Of a DNA stretch of 64,000 nt, positions 25,201 through 37,040 are shown one piece after another. The position numbers and the translations under genes were made by a program. Source of the DNA: Humulus lupulus (lineage: Eukaryota > Streptophyta > Magnoliopsida > Rosales > Cannabaceae). The notes beneath the pieces were generated by a model, which saw only the letters and a program-made list of their open reading frames with translations, did not search any database and was not told the origin of the DNA. The stretch spans positions 115,606,358 to 115,670,357 of the forward strand of contig NC_084794.1 of NCBI RefSeq assembly GCF_963169125.1, read 5' to 3'. Position 1 is the first letter of the stretch, and every line of letters begins with the position of its first letter.

Positions 25201-25439
25201 TAAAATGCTCGAGTTCGTCATAATCAATTTTCTATCTGATGAATTTTGAGGCTATCACCTCAATCCAACATTTAGTAATGAAGTTCCCCTCGACCTTAGG
25301 TATATATACTATAAGAGGGGATCAAATCGCTGCCAAAGAATGTTATAGCATTGCTATGAAGGGAAAATCACAACCTGCGCAGCAAGCGATGGTCATCATT
25401 GAGGGGAATGAGGAGCCTCAAGTAATCTAAATTTCCCAT

Positions 25440-25767
25440 GGGGCGGAAGAACCTCAGAAAAGAGACGAGGTTGCCAAATAGGATGACATTGGAGAAGCTC
25501 GAGGAAATCAGTATCGACCTAGAGTTACCTTCAATGGTTGTAAAGGTTGGAAAGAATCTAGGAACTGAAGATATGGTGGGAATCAATCCAGATGTTATGA
25601 TGCATAATCTGAATCTAGACAGGAATGTGTCTGCAAAGGTACATAAACGAAGGCTTTTGGGGAAGGAACGATTAGAAACTTTAGAAGAAGAAGTAGTTCG
25701 CTTACTTAAGTGTGGATGCATAAGGGAATCAAAATATTTGACTTGGATTGCTAACCTTGTTTTGTTC
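25440..25767 (+). pseudogene. Reverse transcriptase N-terminal fragment, Tat element 1
   Basis: The plus frame contains MVGINPDVMMHNLNLDRNVS, then KRRLLGKERLETLEEEVVRL and CGCIRESKYLTWIANLVLF. This is the start of a Ty3/gypsy RT. The homology stops at about 25767, before any catalytic motif. What follows reads as coding sequence on the opposite strand, so the rest of pol has been deleted. Confidence 0.82.
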
Positions 25768-25779
25768 TCTGCTTCAGTG

Positions 25780-27690
25780 ACATCCTCCTTGGCTTTGGGC
25801 TCGACCTCCACAAGCCTCTATTCAAGACTGTCGACCTCCGCAAGACCTAGAGTTGAAGCTGGTTCCACTGTCGAATCACCTACAAAGCTTGGGCTTTGGA
25901 AACTCTCTCATTCTCTTGTGAGGTCTTCAGGGAATTGTTGTCCTCATCCAAGGCTACCCTCTTGGAATTTTCTTCCTCTAAGGTTGTATCCCCCACCCCC
26001 AAGGCGGTGTTGATCTCGTCAACCTCAGCTCGGACAAGAGATATGCCATAGATCTTAGCCATGCAAGACTGCAAACAAAGGATAAAGAGGGTTTGGTTTT
26101 TGAAGGCATGGGAATGGAAGAAGAAAATTAGTATAGTACTTACAATCAGAGTCATCCCTAACGGGAGTCGAGGACAGTCATAACTCACTAGCCTGCAACT
26201 CTTTGACGATGATTGCACTCGCGTGCTTCATCATGTTGCTCACAATTTCCTAATATGATCCATGCAGGGGCTCTAGATATTTCTCCACCGCAAGGAGAGG
26301 AGTTGCGATGGTAATTATTGGGGCATCAGATTGGGCGACCTGTGGGATAGGAGTGGGGTCATGAGGAGCTAGTGGAGGAGCCAAAAAGGTTATTACAATG
26401 GAGGGCTGAGGCTGCTGCTTCTTTAGGGTGGACCTTGCATTGTTGCCTTTTGCAGGAGATCCGATGGCGATTCCAGCTTCGGGAGCAGTTTTTTTGAAAC
26501 CCTTGGCCTCTTTACATGTGGTCTGGTCTTGAGAGCCTCCTTTAGATTCATTTCTTCATCTACAAAAGGGCGAGCAAAAAAGTCAGATCCATGAAATAAT
26601 TAATCAAGATAACATAAAGCAAAGAGTAATAGTACAACAGTCCTACCCTCCAAAATAGAGGAGCAAATTACTATGATCAACTCTGGATTATGAACTGGGT
26701 TGGGTAAAACCTCTAACTCTTGGATTATTAGAGGAGGAGGAGACTCTATTATAATTACATTGTGAGGTCTATGAGGTTCAAGCTCCTTGTCTGGACTAGA
26801 CTCGTGCTCAGTCTACCTAATAAACAGGGTAAAAACACCATGACACAGGGAAGGCCACGATAAAAGGTTTGTATCGTATTCTTCAAATATAGTGGACCTA
26901 AAGTGTAAAGTTGTATACCACTACTGAACATTTGGGGTAGCTATGATCGGGAAGTATGACCAATTGGTCCACACACTAAAGGAGGGCCACATTCAGGTCC
27001 GGATCAACCTGGTGTCGACTCACGAGCTACCTTGGGTTGAATCTAACTAACCTAAAACTGTCAGTAGATTGACTCATTTCTCTATACGAGTTAACTTGGC
27101 CGGAGGTGCTGGCTACTGCCCTCAATTTAGCTCGACCTTTGTCAGATTCTTGTCCATCCTCAGAAACCTTTCTTTAGCATACCAACAGTGTGACCTCCTC
27201 TTCTTCATCACTCTCTTCAGCGGATGGGAGGAGTTGTTGGGGAGGAGGGCGCTCGGGGAGGCGGCCTCAAACTCTGAAGGACAGTGTATGATCCTCTTGG
27301 ATCAACTTGCAAACCACCATGGTTGCATCATTCACATCCATCCAGAACTCTTTCTCCTTAGAAAGAGGACGGGCCAGAGTCTCGTATTGACCTCCGATGG
27401 TCTTTGATCGCTCTGCTCTCTTTTATATGGTTGCGCAAAGTAACAACTCAATCATAATAAGTTTTAATTTGGATAAGAAAGAATTCAAATGCAAACTTCG
27501 AGAAGATGAAAAACTTACAAGGGCAGTTAAAGTATCGATGGTTGCAGTTCTTAAACCCGTTTGACATGAAAAATTGATCCTTATAATCATTAGAGTGGTT
27601 GGGGAGGTCGATGATAGAGGTTGTGTTCGGAAACCTGGTGAGATAGTAGAAGCCATCACCTCACCCCTAAAACCACGCACTATATCCACA
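25780..27690 (-). pseudogene. Antisense ORF (aORF) of Tat element 1, with introns
   Basis: On the strand opposite gag-pol, the frames include MASTISPGFRTQ (27656 region), KEKEFWMDVNDATMVVCKLI (about 27330) and DEEMNLKEALKTRPHVKRP (about 26555-26500). The last is a coiled-coil-like exon (26068-25880) with AEVDEINTALGVGDTTLEEE. Two good introns are visible on this strand: 26646-26560 (GTAGGA...TTTTGTAG) and 26143-26069 (GTAAGTAC...TTTGCAG). Antisense extra ORFs near the 3' LTR are known from Tat elements, but their function is not established. Stops in the 5' part make this copy a pseudogene. Confidence 0.65.
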
Positions 27691-28175
27691 TGTGAAACCC
27701 AGAACCTTTTCGGAAATTGATTTAATGGAAAACAACTCGAGAAACTGTAACCCTTAAGTTACCTAGAACTCAACCTAAAAAAATCTCCAAATCTTCACGT
27801 TCAAGTATTCAGACGTTCCTCTTTCGACCCCAGAAAACCCAGAAAATTACTCGTTTTTTGGGCATTATTTCTAATTGGATCTAGTGCTATTGTTTTTGGC
27901 CTAAAATAAACCCACACTAAATTCAAACAAAACCAAAGTATGAAAGTATACTGGAAAAATTCTTAAGACATTTTGAAAAATAAGAAGATGAAATTTAAAC
28001 CGGTTATAAAGATACATACAGTGTGGTTTTTCAGTTGAGGAAATGATAACAACACTGGTGGTAATAACCTGAAAGCTTCTAGAAAATGAGGGAGCATAGA
28101 AAGCTCTGAAAGTATTTTGAGAAGAAAGAGGAAATTTTTTGAATGCAAAGGTGATAAGGTTCAGGTCCGGTTCTC

Positions 28176-28186
28176 CTATTTATATG
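28176..28186 (-). promoter_or_regulatory. TATA box for the antisense ORF, Tat element 1
   Basis: On the minus strand the text is ACATATAAATAGGAG, about 260 bases inside the 3' LTR boundary and upstream of the antisense ORF. It is followed by a CT-rich leader with no frame on the opposite strand. The position fits a promoter separate from the LTR promoter; this is inferred from sequence only. Confidence 0.5.
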
Positions 28187-28448
28187 TAAAGTTCACGAAC
28201 CAATCTAGGCCAAACGATTAGATCAGTTCGAGGTCCAAGGGGTTGAATTAAAGAAACCAAGCGACGAAAAAAAGTTGGTAAGACAATTGTCACACTACTC
28301 GAAACCCGAACAAGTGCCTATTATAGAACGACACATGTCTTGTACTTGAGTGAGTGGGTAGGCACGTTTTCATATAACAAAAGTCAAAAACCCCCTACTG
28401 TGTGTACCAGAAGTGACGTCATGCACGAGCAAGAACTTGGGTGGCAAA

Positions 28449-28553
28449 TGTTGTACCCTAAAAATACGAGCTGAATTACTCAGCATGGGGTATAGCTGGC
28501 AGACATGTGTATGAAGAAAATGTACAGATAGAGCATCTAGCTAGCTCTAGAGT
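28449..28553 (+). repeat. Truncated 3' LTR of Tat element 1
   Basis: This segment matches the first 105 bases of the 5' LTR with about 10-15 differences, ending at GCATCTAGCTAGCTCT. Beyond it the sequence switches to a copia fragment, so the rest of the LTR and the right target duplication are lost. Confidence 0.85.
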
Positions 28554-29455
28554 GCTATTGTTTCCACAAACACTACTTTTCTTAAAGAGGATTAAATTTC
28601 TAATTTCAAACCTCGAAGTAAAGTAGTCTTGGCAGAATTACAATATGACTATTCAATCAATGGAAGTTGATGAAAATGAAAATATTCCTAATGATCTTCT
28701 TCAAGTGACCCAAGTCGAGATTAATAAGGAAGAAAAAGAAACCACAGCTACGATTCCTTATCATAGTGGGAGGGTTTCTCGGACCCCGATCCGCTATTGA
28801 ATGAATGGTGAAACCAACATGGTCATTGGGGATACACGTGACGATGATCTGTTTTCTTTTAAACATGCAATGGGTAGTGCCGATAAGGATCTTTGGCATG
28901 AAGCCATGAAACAGGAAAAATGGATTCCATGTACTCTAACTTCGTTTGGGATCTTGCTGAAGCACCTATTGACTTTAGGGCCATTAGGTGCAAATGGATC
29001 TACAAGAAGAAGAGAGGAGTTGATTGAAAGGTCAAGACTTTCAAGGCTCAACTCATGGCAAAGAGTTATACCCAGAGAGGAGTTGACTACGATGAAGCTT
29101 TTTCTCTAGTTGTTATGCTAAATTCTATTCACATAATCTTATTCATACTCTTGATTATGAGATTTGGCAAATTGACATCAAGACAACATTTCTTAATGGG
29201 AACCTAGATGAAACCATTTATATGGATCAAGCAGAAGAGTTTAAGTAACTGGACAAGAAAAGAAAGTGTGCTAGTTGAATATGTCTATTTATGGACTCAG
29301 GCAAGCTTCACGTTCCTAGAATCTAAGGTTTAATGAAATCATTAAAACCTATGGTTTTGAGCAGAATGTTGATGAGCCCTGCGTTTACCAGCTCAAGGAA
29401 AACAGCATCGTGGTCTTCTTGATTCTCTATGTGGATGTGTTGGTTGTGAGAACTC
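28554..29455 (+). pseudogene. Ty1/copia integrase-RT spacer and RT fragment
   Basis: The plus strand reads VPYHSGRVSRTPIRY-like text (28760), then FKHAMGSADKDLWHEAMKQE (28857), RCKWIYKKKRGVD (28988) and TQRGVDYDEAFSLVVML (29070). This is the region leading into Ty1/copia RT. The catalytic box reads LYVDVLVV (about 29427) where the family has YVDD. Stops and frameshifts are frequent. No LTR of this element is visible; it is joined directly to the broken 3' LTR of Tat element 1. Confidence 0.85.
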
Positions 29456-30259
29456 GTCAACTATCTTAGGTCGGAAAACCCAAAGCTTAGTAAGAAAATA
29501 ACTAAGTAAGAACTTAGAATAGACTTGAGGAAAGATAAGTGTAGATCAACAATGGAGTAAAAACTCGTATATTGCTTAATAGCCTGAGTATACAATGAAT
29601 CTATTTATAGGGGATCTCTAATAGCTCCTAATACATGGTTGTCTCTAGGGACAAAATAGTACATGGGTACACTGTTGAGGTAGTGGAGCAGGGTGTTGTG
29701 GTGTAAAGGGTTGTTGTGGTCGACCCTGGTACATGTCAGAGACGTGTAGATAATGCCACAACTCTTTGTACTAATTTGTACCACCATTACTTAACTGATA
29801 CAGATGTCAGGGTATCTCCTCTAACCTCCTCAGGTTTGTACGTACTTGACTTGACGTACCCCATATCCAAGCTTACACCTTGCACATACCTGATCGAAGG
29901 TACCTTGGACATACTTTTGGCCTCCTTAGAGAGTAAGGCATGGCATCGTCAGTGAAGTTGATGTTTCCAAAGGGGTCCTTGCAAGGAGGCCTACATGGGC
30001 AAGATGTGATGACTCTCCCATGGTCTCATCCACATGGGCAAGACGTGAAGGGTCTCACATGGTCTACATGAAGATACAGTTTCACGTGAGGCCCAGACCT
30101 CGCGGGAAGGCAATGCACCTGGGCTTCGCGATATGGGAGGGCATCTAAGCCTCAAGACACGGGCGGAGTGCCTAAGCCCCACGAAATGTTTGTGCGCCTA
30201 GGCTTCATGAGATGACTAAGTGCCACATCCTCATAAGACGAGTGGTGTGTCTGGACCTT
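29456..30259 (-). repeat. LTR-like region of the split Tat-like element 3
   Basis: On the minus strand, CTATAAATAG (29610-29601) has the look of an LTR promoter. About 150 bases of leader-like sequence run from it to 29456. The segment 29900-30250 is rich in GGGCAAGA and CTCGCG-like words that reappear beyond the solo LTR at 32617. I take it as the 3' LTR of the element whose gag lies at 37-38 kb; its boundaries are not certain. Confidence 0.4.
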
Positions 30260-30771
30260 TGTGACAACCCAAAATTGCTAATAAGGCTTAAGGGCCTTGA
30301 TTAGTATGTCGGGAGGGAATAATTGGTATATATGTGAATAAATTATTAAATGTATGATTATATGGATATGATTAAATGCATGTTTATGAGTATTAAATAT
30401 GCATGTCGGCCTTGTTTAGCTTATAAGGGAATATTTGTAATTTTGGCCCGTTGAGGGCATAAATGTAATTATATGTGATAAATTGTTGAGACCACATTAT
30501 AATGTGGATATATTTGTAGCATATGACTCGAGACGGTCCTAGGGAGCATAATTGGATGACAGGATTAATTGGTGGTTAATAGGAACATTTGAGGAATTAG
30601 TTGGAATTGGGAATGAAATGACTAATTTACCCTTACATTCATTAAGGAATTAAGTAATATTTGGGGAGGGAAAAATAGACTTTTCATAAAAAGGGATGTG
30701 CTCAGAATTGTTTGGGATTAAGGTAGAAAGTTGTAGAAACAACTGAGGCTCCCTCTTTTCTCCCTATCTTA

Positions 30772-30802
<31 letters not shown>

Positions 30803-32616
30803 ACATTTATGCTTTGGCGGTAAGGAAGAAAAGGGCAGGGAATTAGGCCTAAGTTGGAAATTCCTTGAAGAAGTTGAAGGACTAAAGACCTGATGAACTT
30901 GGGTTTAAAGCTTGGAGAAGTCAAGGTAAAGGTTGGTTCTTGGCTGGGAGTTTGAGCTAGGAAAACAGAGGAGACTTTAAGGAACTAAGCTGAATTGGTG
31001 CAAGGATTTGGCTGGGAAATTGGGCTTCAATTTGGGGTAAGTTCTTCTCACTGCTTTTGTTAGAGGATTTTGATTGTTGGGTAGAGTTTCGCTACTGAAT
31101 TGGATATTAACTTTGGTATTATAGTCTGATTTTTGTGATTGAATTGAATGGCGATTTCTACTGATTTGGGGTATTGACTTTGGTTTAATTGCTTAGGAGA
31201 TTAATGGTTAAAGTATGTGGTTTACTTCTAAATTCATAGCTAGTTTAGAGTTCAATTAAGGGAGTTTATTAGGTGAAATTATGGGTTGGTTCTTGATGCT
31301 ATTGGCTGGGAAGAATGGGGAGCAACCCCAGATTCTCTAGGTTCGAAGGGGGTGCGCCCCGACCTAGCTTGGGGGCATCGTGGCGCGTGTGGCCATTTTG
31401 GCCTGGGGGTGCCTCTGACTTGGGGGCACGTCGCGACTCACTAGGCCAACTCGCGACCCACCACCCCTTTTGGCTGGGGTCCTTGCCCTCTGACTTAGGG
31501 CAAGTTGCAACCCACCTGGAGATTTTATCCTTCAAATTATTTATAGAATTGGTAAGGCTCGGGGGTTCGAACCTAGGTGCTCGGGACAATTTCTACTACA
31601 CGGTTTGGTAGAAATGGAGGTCTCGGAGGCTAGTATCTATTTCCTAGGTATTTTATTTTGAATTAGAAGTTGATGGATACCCATTGGCCTTTGTGACTAG
31701 GTTTTTAGCCAAGGCCTAGGACTGAAGATCGTGCTTGGGACCACTCTATTATCTCCGCTTGGAATTCAAGGTAAGAAAATTGCACCCTTTGCGTGGTTTT
31801 GTTGGGACTGAGATCCCACATATCTGAATACAAATGTTGTATGATTATTATATACCACATACACGTGAAATAAACGGCCTAAGAGTGTTGGGACTGATAT
31901 TTGCGCATAGGACACGGCTCGACCACTGTGTGCTGAGGTTAGCTAAATAATCGCTTAGCTTGGCCTAAGCGAGCCGGAGTCAGTGAGTTAAATAGAGGGT
32001 ACCTTGAGTATTGTATGAAGTTTATGATATGTTTACTATTGTTAATCTGATGATTATGGCTTGTTGAATACCTGGATGATAGATTGATGATTTATTGATT
32101 GTCATCACTAATTATGTGTCTGCTATGGCCTGCTAAATATCTACTTAATGTCTAGTGAATTATTTGATTATCGTTATTGATTATGGTATGATGTTATGGT
32201 TTTCTTGATGGGCCTTGGCTCACGGATCCTACATGGTGCAGGTAAAGGCAACGATACGATGGTTCAACCATGAGTTGGAGAGCTCTAGGGGTGAGGTGTA
32301 CATTGTTAGCTGTTCGTCCGCCACGGTCGAGGGATTGTACAGGGACGGAAACCTAAAATGTGTATTTTTCCATTAGAGTGGCCTTGATTGTATATAACTT
32401 TTGGAAATTTTGTAAATCTGTCCTTTAAACCCTATTTTTGGGATCTCATGTACTAAACATTTATTTTAATGAAAATTATCCATGTATGAACAAAATCTTT
32501 TAACCCTAACTTATTTATGAGTTTAGGATCACATTTTCATTTAAATGACTTGATTAGCAAGTTTTGCACTATTTTAAACACACAGAGTAACGATCTTGGT
32601 AATCCAGGGTGTTACA
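30260..32616 (+). repeat. Solo LTR 1 (Tekay/Del-like), 2357 bp
   Basis: The LTR starts TGTGACAACCCAAAATTGC and ends CCAGGGTGTTACA. The flanks are ACCTT (30255-30259) and ACCTC (32617-32621), a 5-bp target duplication with one change. No gag or pol lies inside. The sequence TTGGCTCACGGATCCTACAT and the text after it, up to GCCACGGTCGAGG, resembles LTRs of Tekay/Del chromoviruses. A (TC)n run is at 30777-30802, and a GC-rich block at 31310-31530 gives chance frames on both strands. Recombination between two LTRs would leave this structure. Confidence 0.85.
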
Positions 32617-34457
32617 ACCTCGTTAGATGGGCGGGTCGAGGGGAGCCCTAGTAAGGATCTCGCATAGCGTGACCAACCCTTCTCGATGTCTTTGTGAGGT
32701 GGCATAGATGTATGGGAGGTCTCGCGACATGGGGTCACAACTGCACGAGGTGGGGCCTTGCGAGACACCCTCCCAGGCGCGAGGCCCCTTCAGGCATAAG
32801 GCATCCTCCCAGGTGTGAGGCACCCTTCAAGGTGCGAGGCACCCTTCAAGGCGTAAGGCATCCTCCCTCCATGCCTTCGAGTCTTCAACCTTCATCCGTC
32901 AACATGTGAAGTCCTTGCTTGTCACCTTTTTCATGAATGCGATACTTGCATTATGCTTGGAGGCATATAAGGCAGTGAAGGATGTCATTCAAAACTATCG
33001 GGTGAGGAAGACCTCGCTATGCGAGATGGTCTCGGACGTGAGTCCCTCTAACATGGTGAGGCTTGCCTCATTCTCTTCGTGCTTCATCTGTTGACATGAC
33101 AGGACATTCATCGACCTTCCTTTCGAGGATAAGGCTTATATGAGGCTTAGGGGCACGTTAAATACTTAGGCAAGAATTCTTGAAAGCATTAGGCTATAGT
33201 TGGTCTCGCTATGCGAGGGCCCTCTCGTTGTGCAAGGCCTCTTAGCCTCGTTTTGTGTCTCTGTGACTTCATTCTTCATTTATTGCTATAAGGTGGAATT
33301 TAGATAGAGGTATAATGAACGAGTTGAGCCCAATTGAGTTAGAAGTCTAAAGGCAACCTTGCAGAGGGAGGGTGCCATTTCTATGTGAGACCCTTTCTCA
33401 AGGTGTGAGGTGTCTCGTCCCTTTGTCGACTTAAGCTATTCATTTTGGACATCTTTACTTGGTGATGCTATGAGGAATGTCTAAAGTAGGAAGCAAACTT
33501 AATTGGGAGCCAAGGTCGAGGGAGGTTTCCATCGTTTACACTTTGTAAATTATGAGTTGAGATGCCTCTCATTTTGTGAGATGGATATTACTAAAGAGAT
33601 ATCCCAAAGATGACCTTGCATTGCAACCTCACGATGCGGGCACATTCCATTTGAAGGCTACTGAATTGCAACTTCGTATTACGGGCGCATTTTGCCAAGA
33701 GCGTACGACACAAGGAACCCTTCTCTCACAACTTTATCAGGTATAACATGTTCACAAGATAATTTTACATGTTCACACAAGTATAAGGGAAGTGTAAATC
33801 CCTTTCCCTTTCTTACATTGGTATGCGACTTTGAGAAGCCTCATTTTTCTTGGTCTGAGACTTTGAGAAGCCGTTCTTGTTTTTGTGAGGAACTACTGTA
33901 AGTCCTCATGGTCACAGTGCCAATAACTTTATTTTGAAACAGTTACCTTTGGGACCTCTCTACCGCGTGTGATTCATCTTTGTTGGTGCACCTTGGCTAC
34001 CTGTAAGGATATGTTGACCCTTTGGATTCTTGCTATCCTTTTATATATTTTTGCGTGTGCATTTTATTTTGTGCGAGAAGCGCCCTCTCGTCATTATGCA
34101 TAGTACTATTTTTGCAAGCATCTTCTTAGAAACCTTTTTTGCAACCGTCTTCTTCGAGACCTTTTCACAAGCATCTTCTTTGAAACCCTTTTTGGGCTAG
34201 GTGAGCTCAGCCGACCTTGGATTATTATGATGACCCTTTTTTGGTCTTAGAGGTGATCTCCACTTGGGTTGGGACCCTTAAAAGGAGATGGTACTTGTGA
34301 AACCTCGCAAGAACCTATTTTTAAGGCCCTTTTATTGATTGTGAGAGAGTTTTTTTTTTTGTTTTTTGCAAAGACCTCCTTGAAGGAATTTTTCCCTTAG
34401 TAAGGCGACTTGGTCGACCTAGACTTAGGGATCTCTTTGGGCTCCCCTTTTGTCTTC
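32617..34457. other. Body of the split element, with 19-bp repeats
   Basis: There is no supportable coding sequence. Five copies of a 19-base unit (like CAAGGTGCGAGGCACCCTT) lie at about 32772-32867, and the words GCGAGG and CGAGGC recur through 33400. The segment continues the sequence interrupted by solo LTR 1 and is itself interrupted by solo LTR 2. It probably represents LTR or 3' untranslated DNA of the older element. Confidence 0.45.
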
Positions 34458-36543
34458 TGTAGTGTCCCAGAATTTTTACTTAGCTAGATAGTAGTAGTAG
34501 TTAGTATTTGTTTGTAGTATGTTAGATTCTGTGGATTTTGGTTCAAGTTGGGACTTCATTGGACACTCATAGCAATAGTTATGGATTTTATAAGTTTAGC
34601 CTATAGTTTAAGAATATTAATTATAACAAAAGGTTTGATTAATATAGCTGATTATAGAAATATTATTCATTATAACCTAAGGTTTAGATAGAATCATTAA
34701 GAGCATGACACGTTTCATATGCATGTTTATTAAGGATTTAAGTATTTTGATGAATAGTTCAATGAAAAGAAGAATCTAGAAGCTCTAGAACCTTCCAGAA
34801 ACTGTTAGGATCATGCTTAGACTTAGTCAAAGCTGTTTTATCAATTCAAAATATGCTGAAAAAGTGCAAATACGTGTTTGATATATCAACGTATGTTGAT
34901 ATATCGCAGTTATAGGGGCCGATATATCGCCTACGGGAGATACGGAATACGGAAAACACGTTGACTTTGCACGAACTTTCGAACGGGGCTCGGGGAAATA
35001 GTATAGGCGATATATCGCCCAGGGTAGGCGATATATCGCCCTTGGTGCTTTATTTTTGAATATTGAGGATTTTTAAATTTAAAAACAACCTTAACCACGT
35101 GGACCTACCTTTGAACGATTTTAACCGAGTTATGGGCGTCGGTTGAACGAAATTTCAAATCTTTTTCATTTTATATTCATTTATTTATTCAAATTAAAAG
35201 GGGTTAGTTTCACTCCTTGAACTCTATAAATAGGACCTAGTACTCAGTCATTTTCTTCATTATTCAAGCTATCTTCAGAGCCTCCAAGTTGCTAATGTTA
35301 CTATAGAGAGAAACACTTGGGTTTTTTGGTTGAAAGTTTATTCATTCTAAGCTTTTCTAAACACTTGGGAAGTGAGATATAGTGAGATTTCGGTATCGAG
35401 GTTTAGATCAATTCATAAGATCATTCAAGGTATTCTTATCCTTAAGTTTAGTTCTTTATGGTTCTTTAGTTTTCTTTTGTTTTCTTTTCAGATCCTAACT
35501 CTTGTTTATGATTCTTGGTTGTGTTTAAGATTCTTGAAAACTTAAGGTTCTTCTTGGTAAGTTTCTTCTTTGATGGTTTAGTTTTCGTTTCGTCTCTTTT
35601 CTTTAGAAACTCACCATTCTTACTATTGGTTTTTAGGAGTGTTCTAATCCCGTTCTTGTTCTCAAATATCCCAGTTTTTGGTAAGGAAAATAGGATAGAT
35701 TTTATGTGTTTATATGCTTATGTTATGATATGTTTTATGCTATGATATGTATATATATAAATATGTCTTGTAGTCATTTGGGGTTTATAGTTTCTTAGAT
35801 AGCAAACCCTAACATTTTTATGTTGCTGGGGGCTTATAGTTGCTTAGATAGAAAATCCCAAGAATTTTTATCATTTTCATGGTTTAGAGTTATGATTTAC
35901 CCTACCTCGATTAGTAGACAGAGGACCTAGATGGGTTATCATATATTACCATGTGATCTAACCTACCTCGATTAGAAGACATAGGACCTAGATTGTTTAT
36001 CACATGCCATGTTAATGAGTTAATGGACATTAATATTGTAGTCCTTTATGATATACGTTTTTATAGTCATATGTTTTATAGTCTTATTTTTATGATATAG
36101 TCTTATGTTTATGATTTATGTGTTAGTAGCTTTTCCTTGCTGGGAATTAGGCTCATTGCTTTATTTTTAGCTTGATGTAGAGAAATGATTTATGGAAGGT
36201 TGAAAGATTCATGGCAGCTTGACTTATGTGTTGAGGATGAATGGATTGAATGGACTGCGTGAATGATCGAGGATGAAGTTATTTTTAAGTCTTTTGTATT
36301 ATGTTTCTTTTGTAATTCTGCATTTAGTTCTTTAAACAATTAAAGTTTATGGTTTATGTTTTTTTATGTATTAAACAATGGGTACCCATTCCGTATTTAA
36401 TATTTTATATTTTACTTTGTATTTTGCACAATATTTATTTTGGGGTTTTAAATAAAGTTATTTCTTATGTATGTTTCCTAGAATAGTAGCTATGTCTAGT
36501 AGTTTTAATAGTCCAAGGTCTTAGAAATAGTTGGGTCATTACA
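34458..36543 (+). repeat. Solo LTR 2, 2086 bp
   Basis: The LTR runs from TGTAGTGTCCCAGAATTT to TTGGGTCATTACA. It is flanked by a perfect 5-bp duplication TCTTC (34453-34457 and 36544-36548). There is no internal coding region. A TATA-like CTATAAATAG (about 35224) precedes a leader. The segment 34880-35040 contains several GATATATC palindromes. The end sequences resemble those of solo LTR 1, but the interior differs, so it is a related, separate family. Confidence 0.9.
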
Positions 36544-36548
36544 TCTTC

Positions 36549-37040
36549 TGCGACGTGGTCCCTTTGTAGGGTGGGCGTGTTTGTGAGGAGGTAACTTTTA
36601 TGGGACCTTTTGATTTTCTTAGATAATATAAGGGTAGGTAATCCTTATAGATTCAAATGTTGTCTTATAAGATTCACCGCTCACACATATATATTATAAG
36701 TACTTTTATATATATCTCACAAGGCTAGACACCTGTTTTGTACTTAGTCAGGCACCTATTGAGGCTCGTGAGGCTAAGCACCTATTTTGCACATGGCTAG
36801 GTGCTTGGTGATGTTGGGTCTAATACCTCCTAAGTGGTTGATGGGATCTATCTGGCCAAGCATTTTGTTTTTCATTCTCTCCGACATGCTTTGACAATTC
36901 CAGCTGACAATGGTAGTAGGTGCGTCATATAAGTTTCAACTCTGGAGTTAGCTAGGCAACCTCTTGGCTCTTTATGGGGGCCAATTGAGATGACTTCTTT
37001 GGTTCCTAAGTGACTCTGATAAAGGGAGTCTTATCGGAGG
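36549..37040. other. Body of the split Tat-like element 3
   Basis: This stretch joins solo LTR 2 to the gag remnant at 37041. I find no open frame with recognisable motifs on either strand. Words such as GGCTAGACACCTG recur (36724, 36770, 36805), which suggests degenerate short repeats. Confidence 0.35.

Larger units (their letters stand above)
22131..28553 (+). mobile_element. Tat-lineage Ty3/gypsy retrotransposon 1
   Basis: A plus-strand LTR element with a complete 5' LTR (22131-22898), primer-binding region (from about 22899), gag, protease and the start of reverse transcriptase. An antisense coding region (about 27690-25780, minus) follows, then the first 105 bases of the 3' LTR (28449-28553). 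The LTR starts match closely (both contain GAGCTGAATTACTCAGCA). The rest of RT, RNase H and integrase are missing. The gag CX2HX4HX4C-like box and the antisense ORF place it in the Tat group of Ty3/gypsy; this is inference from family features. Confidence 0.85.

Noticed and set aside
31299..31611. Two overlapping ORFs (96 and 98 codons) on opposite strands
   Set aside because: They lie in the GC-rich part of solo LTR 1; both are open only because stop codons are rare in GC-rich sequence, and neither has a recognisable motif.
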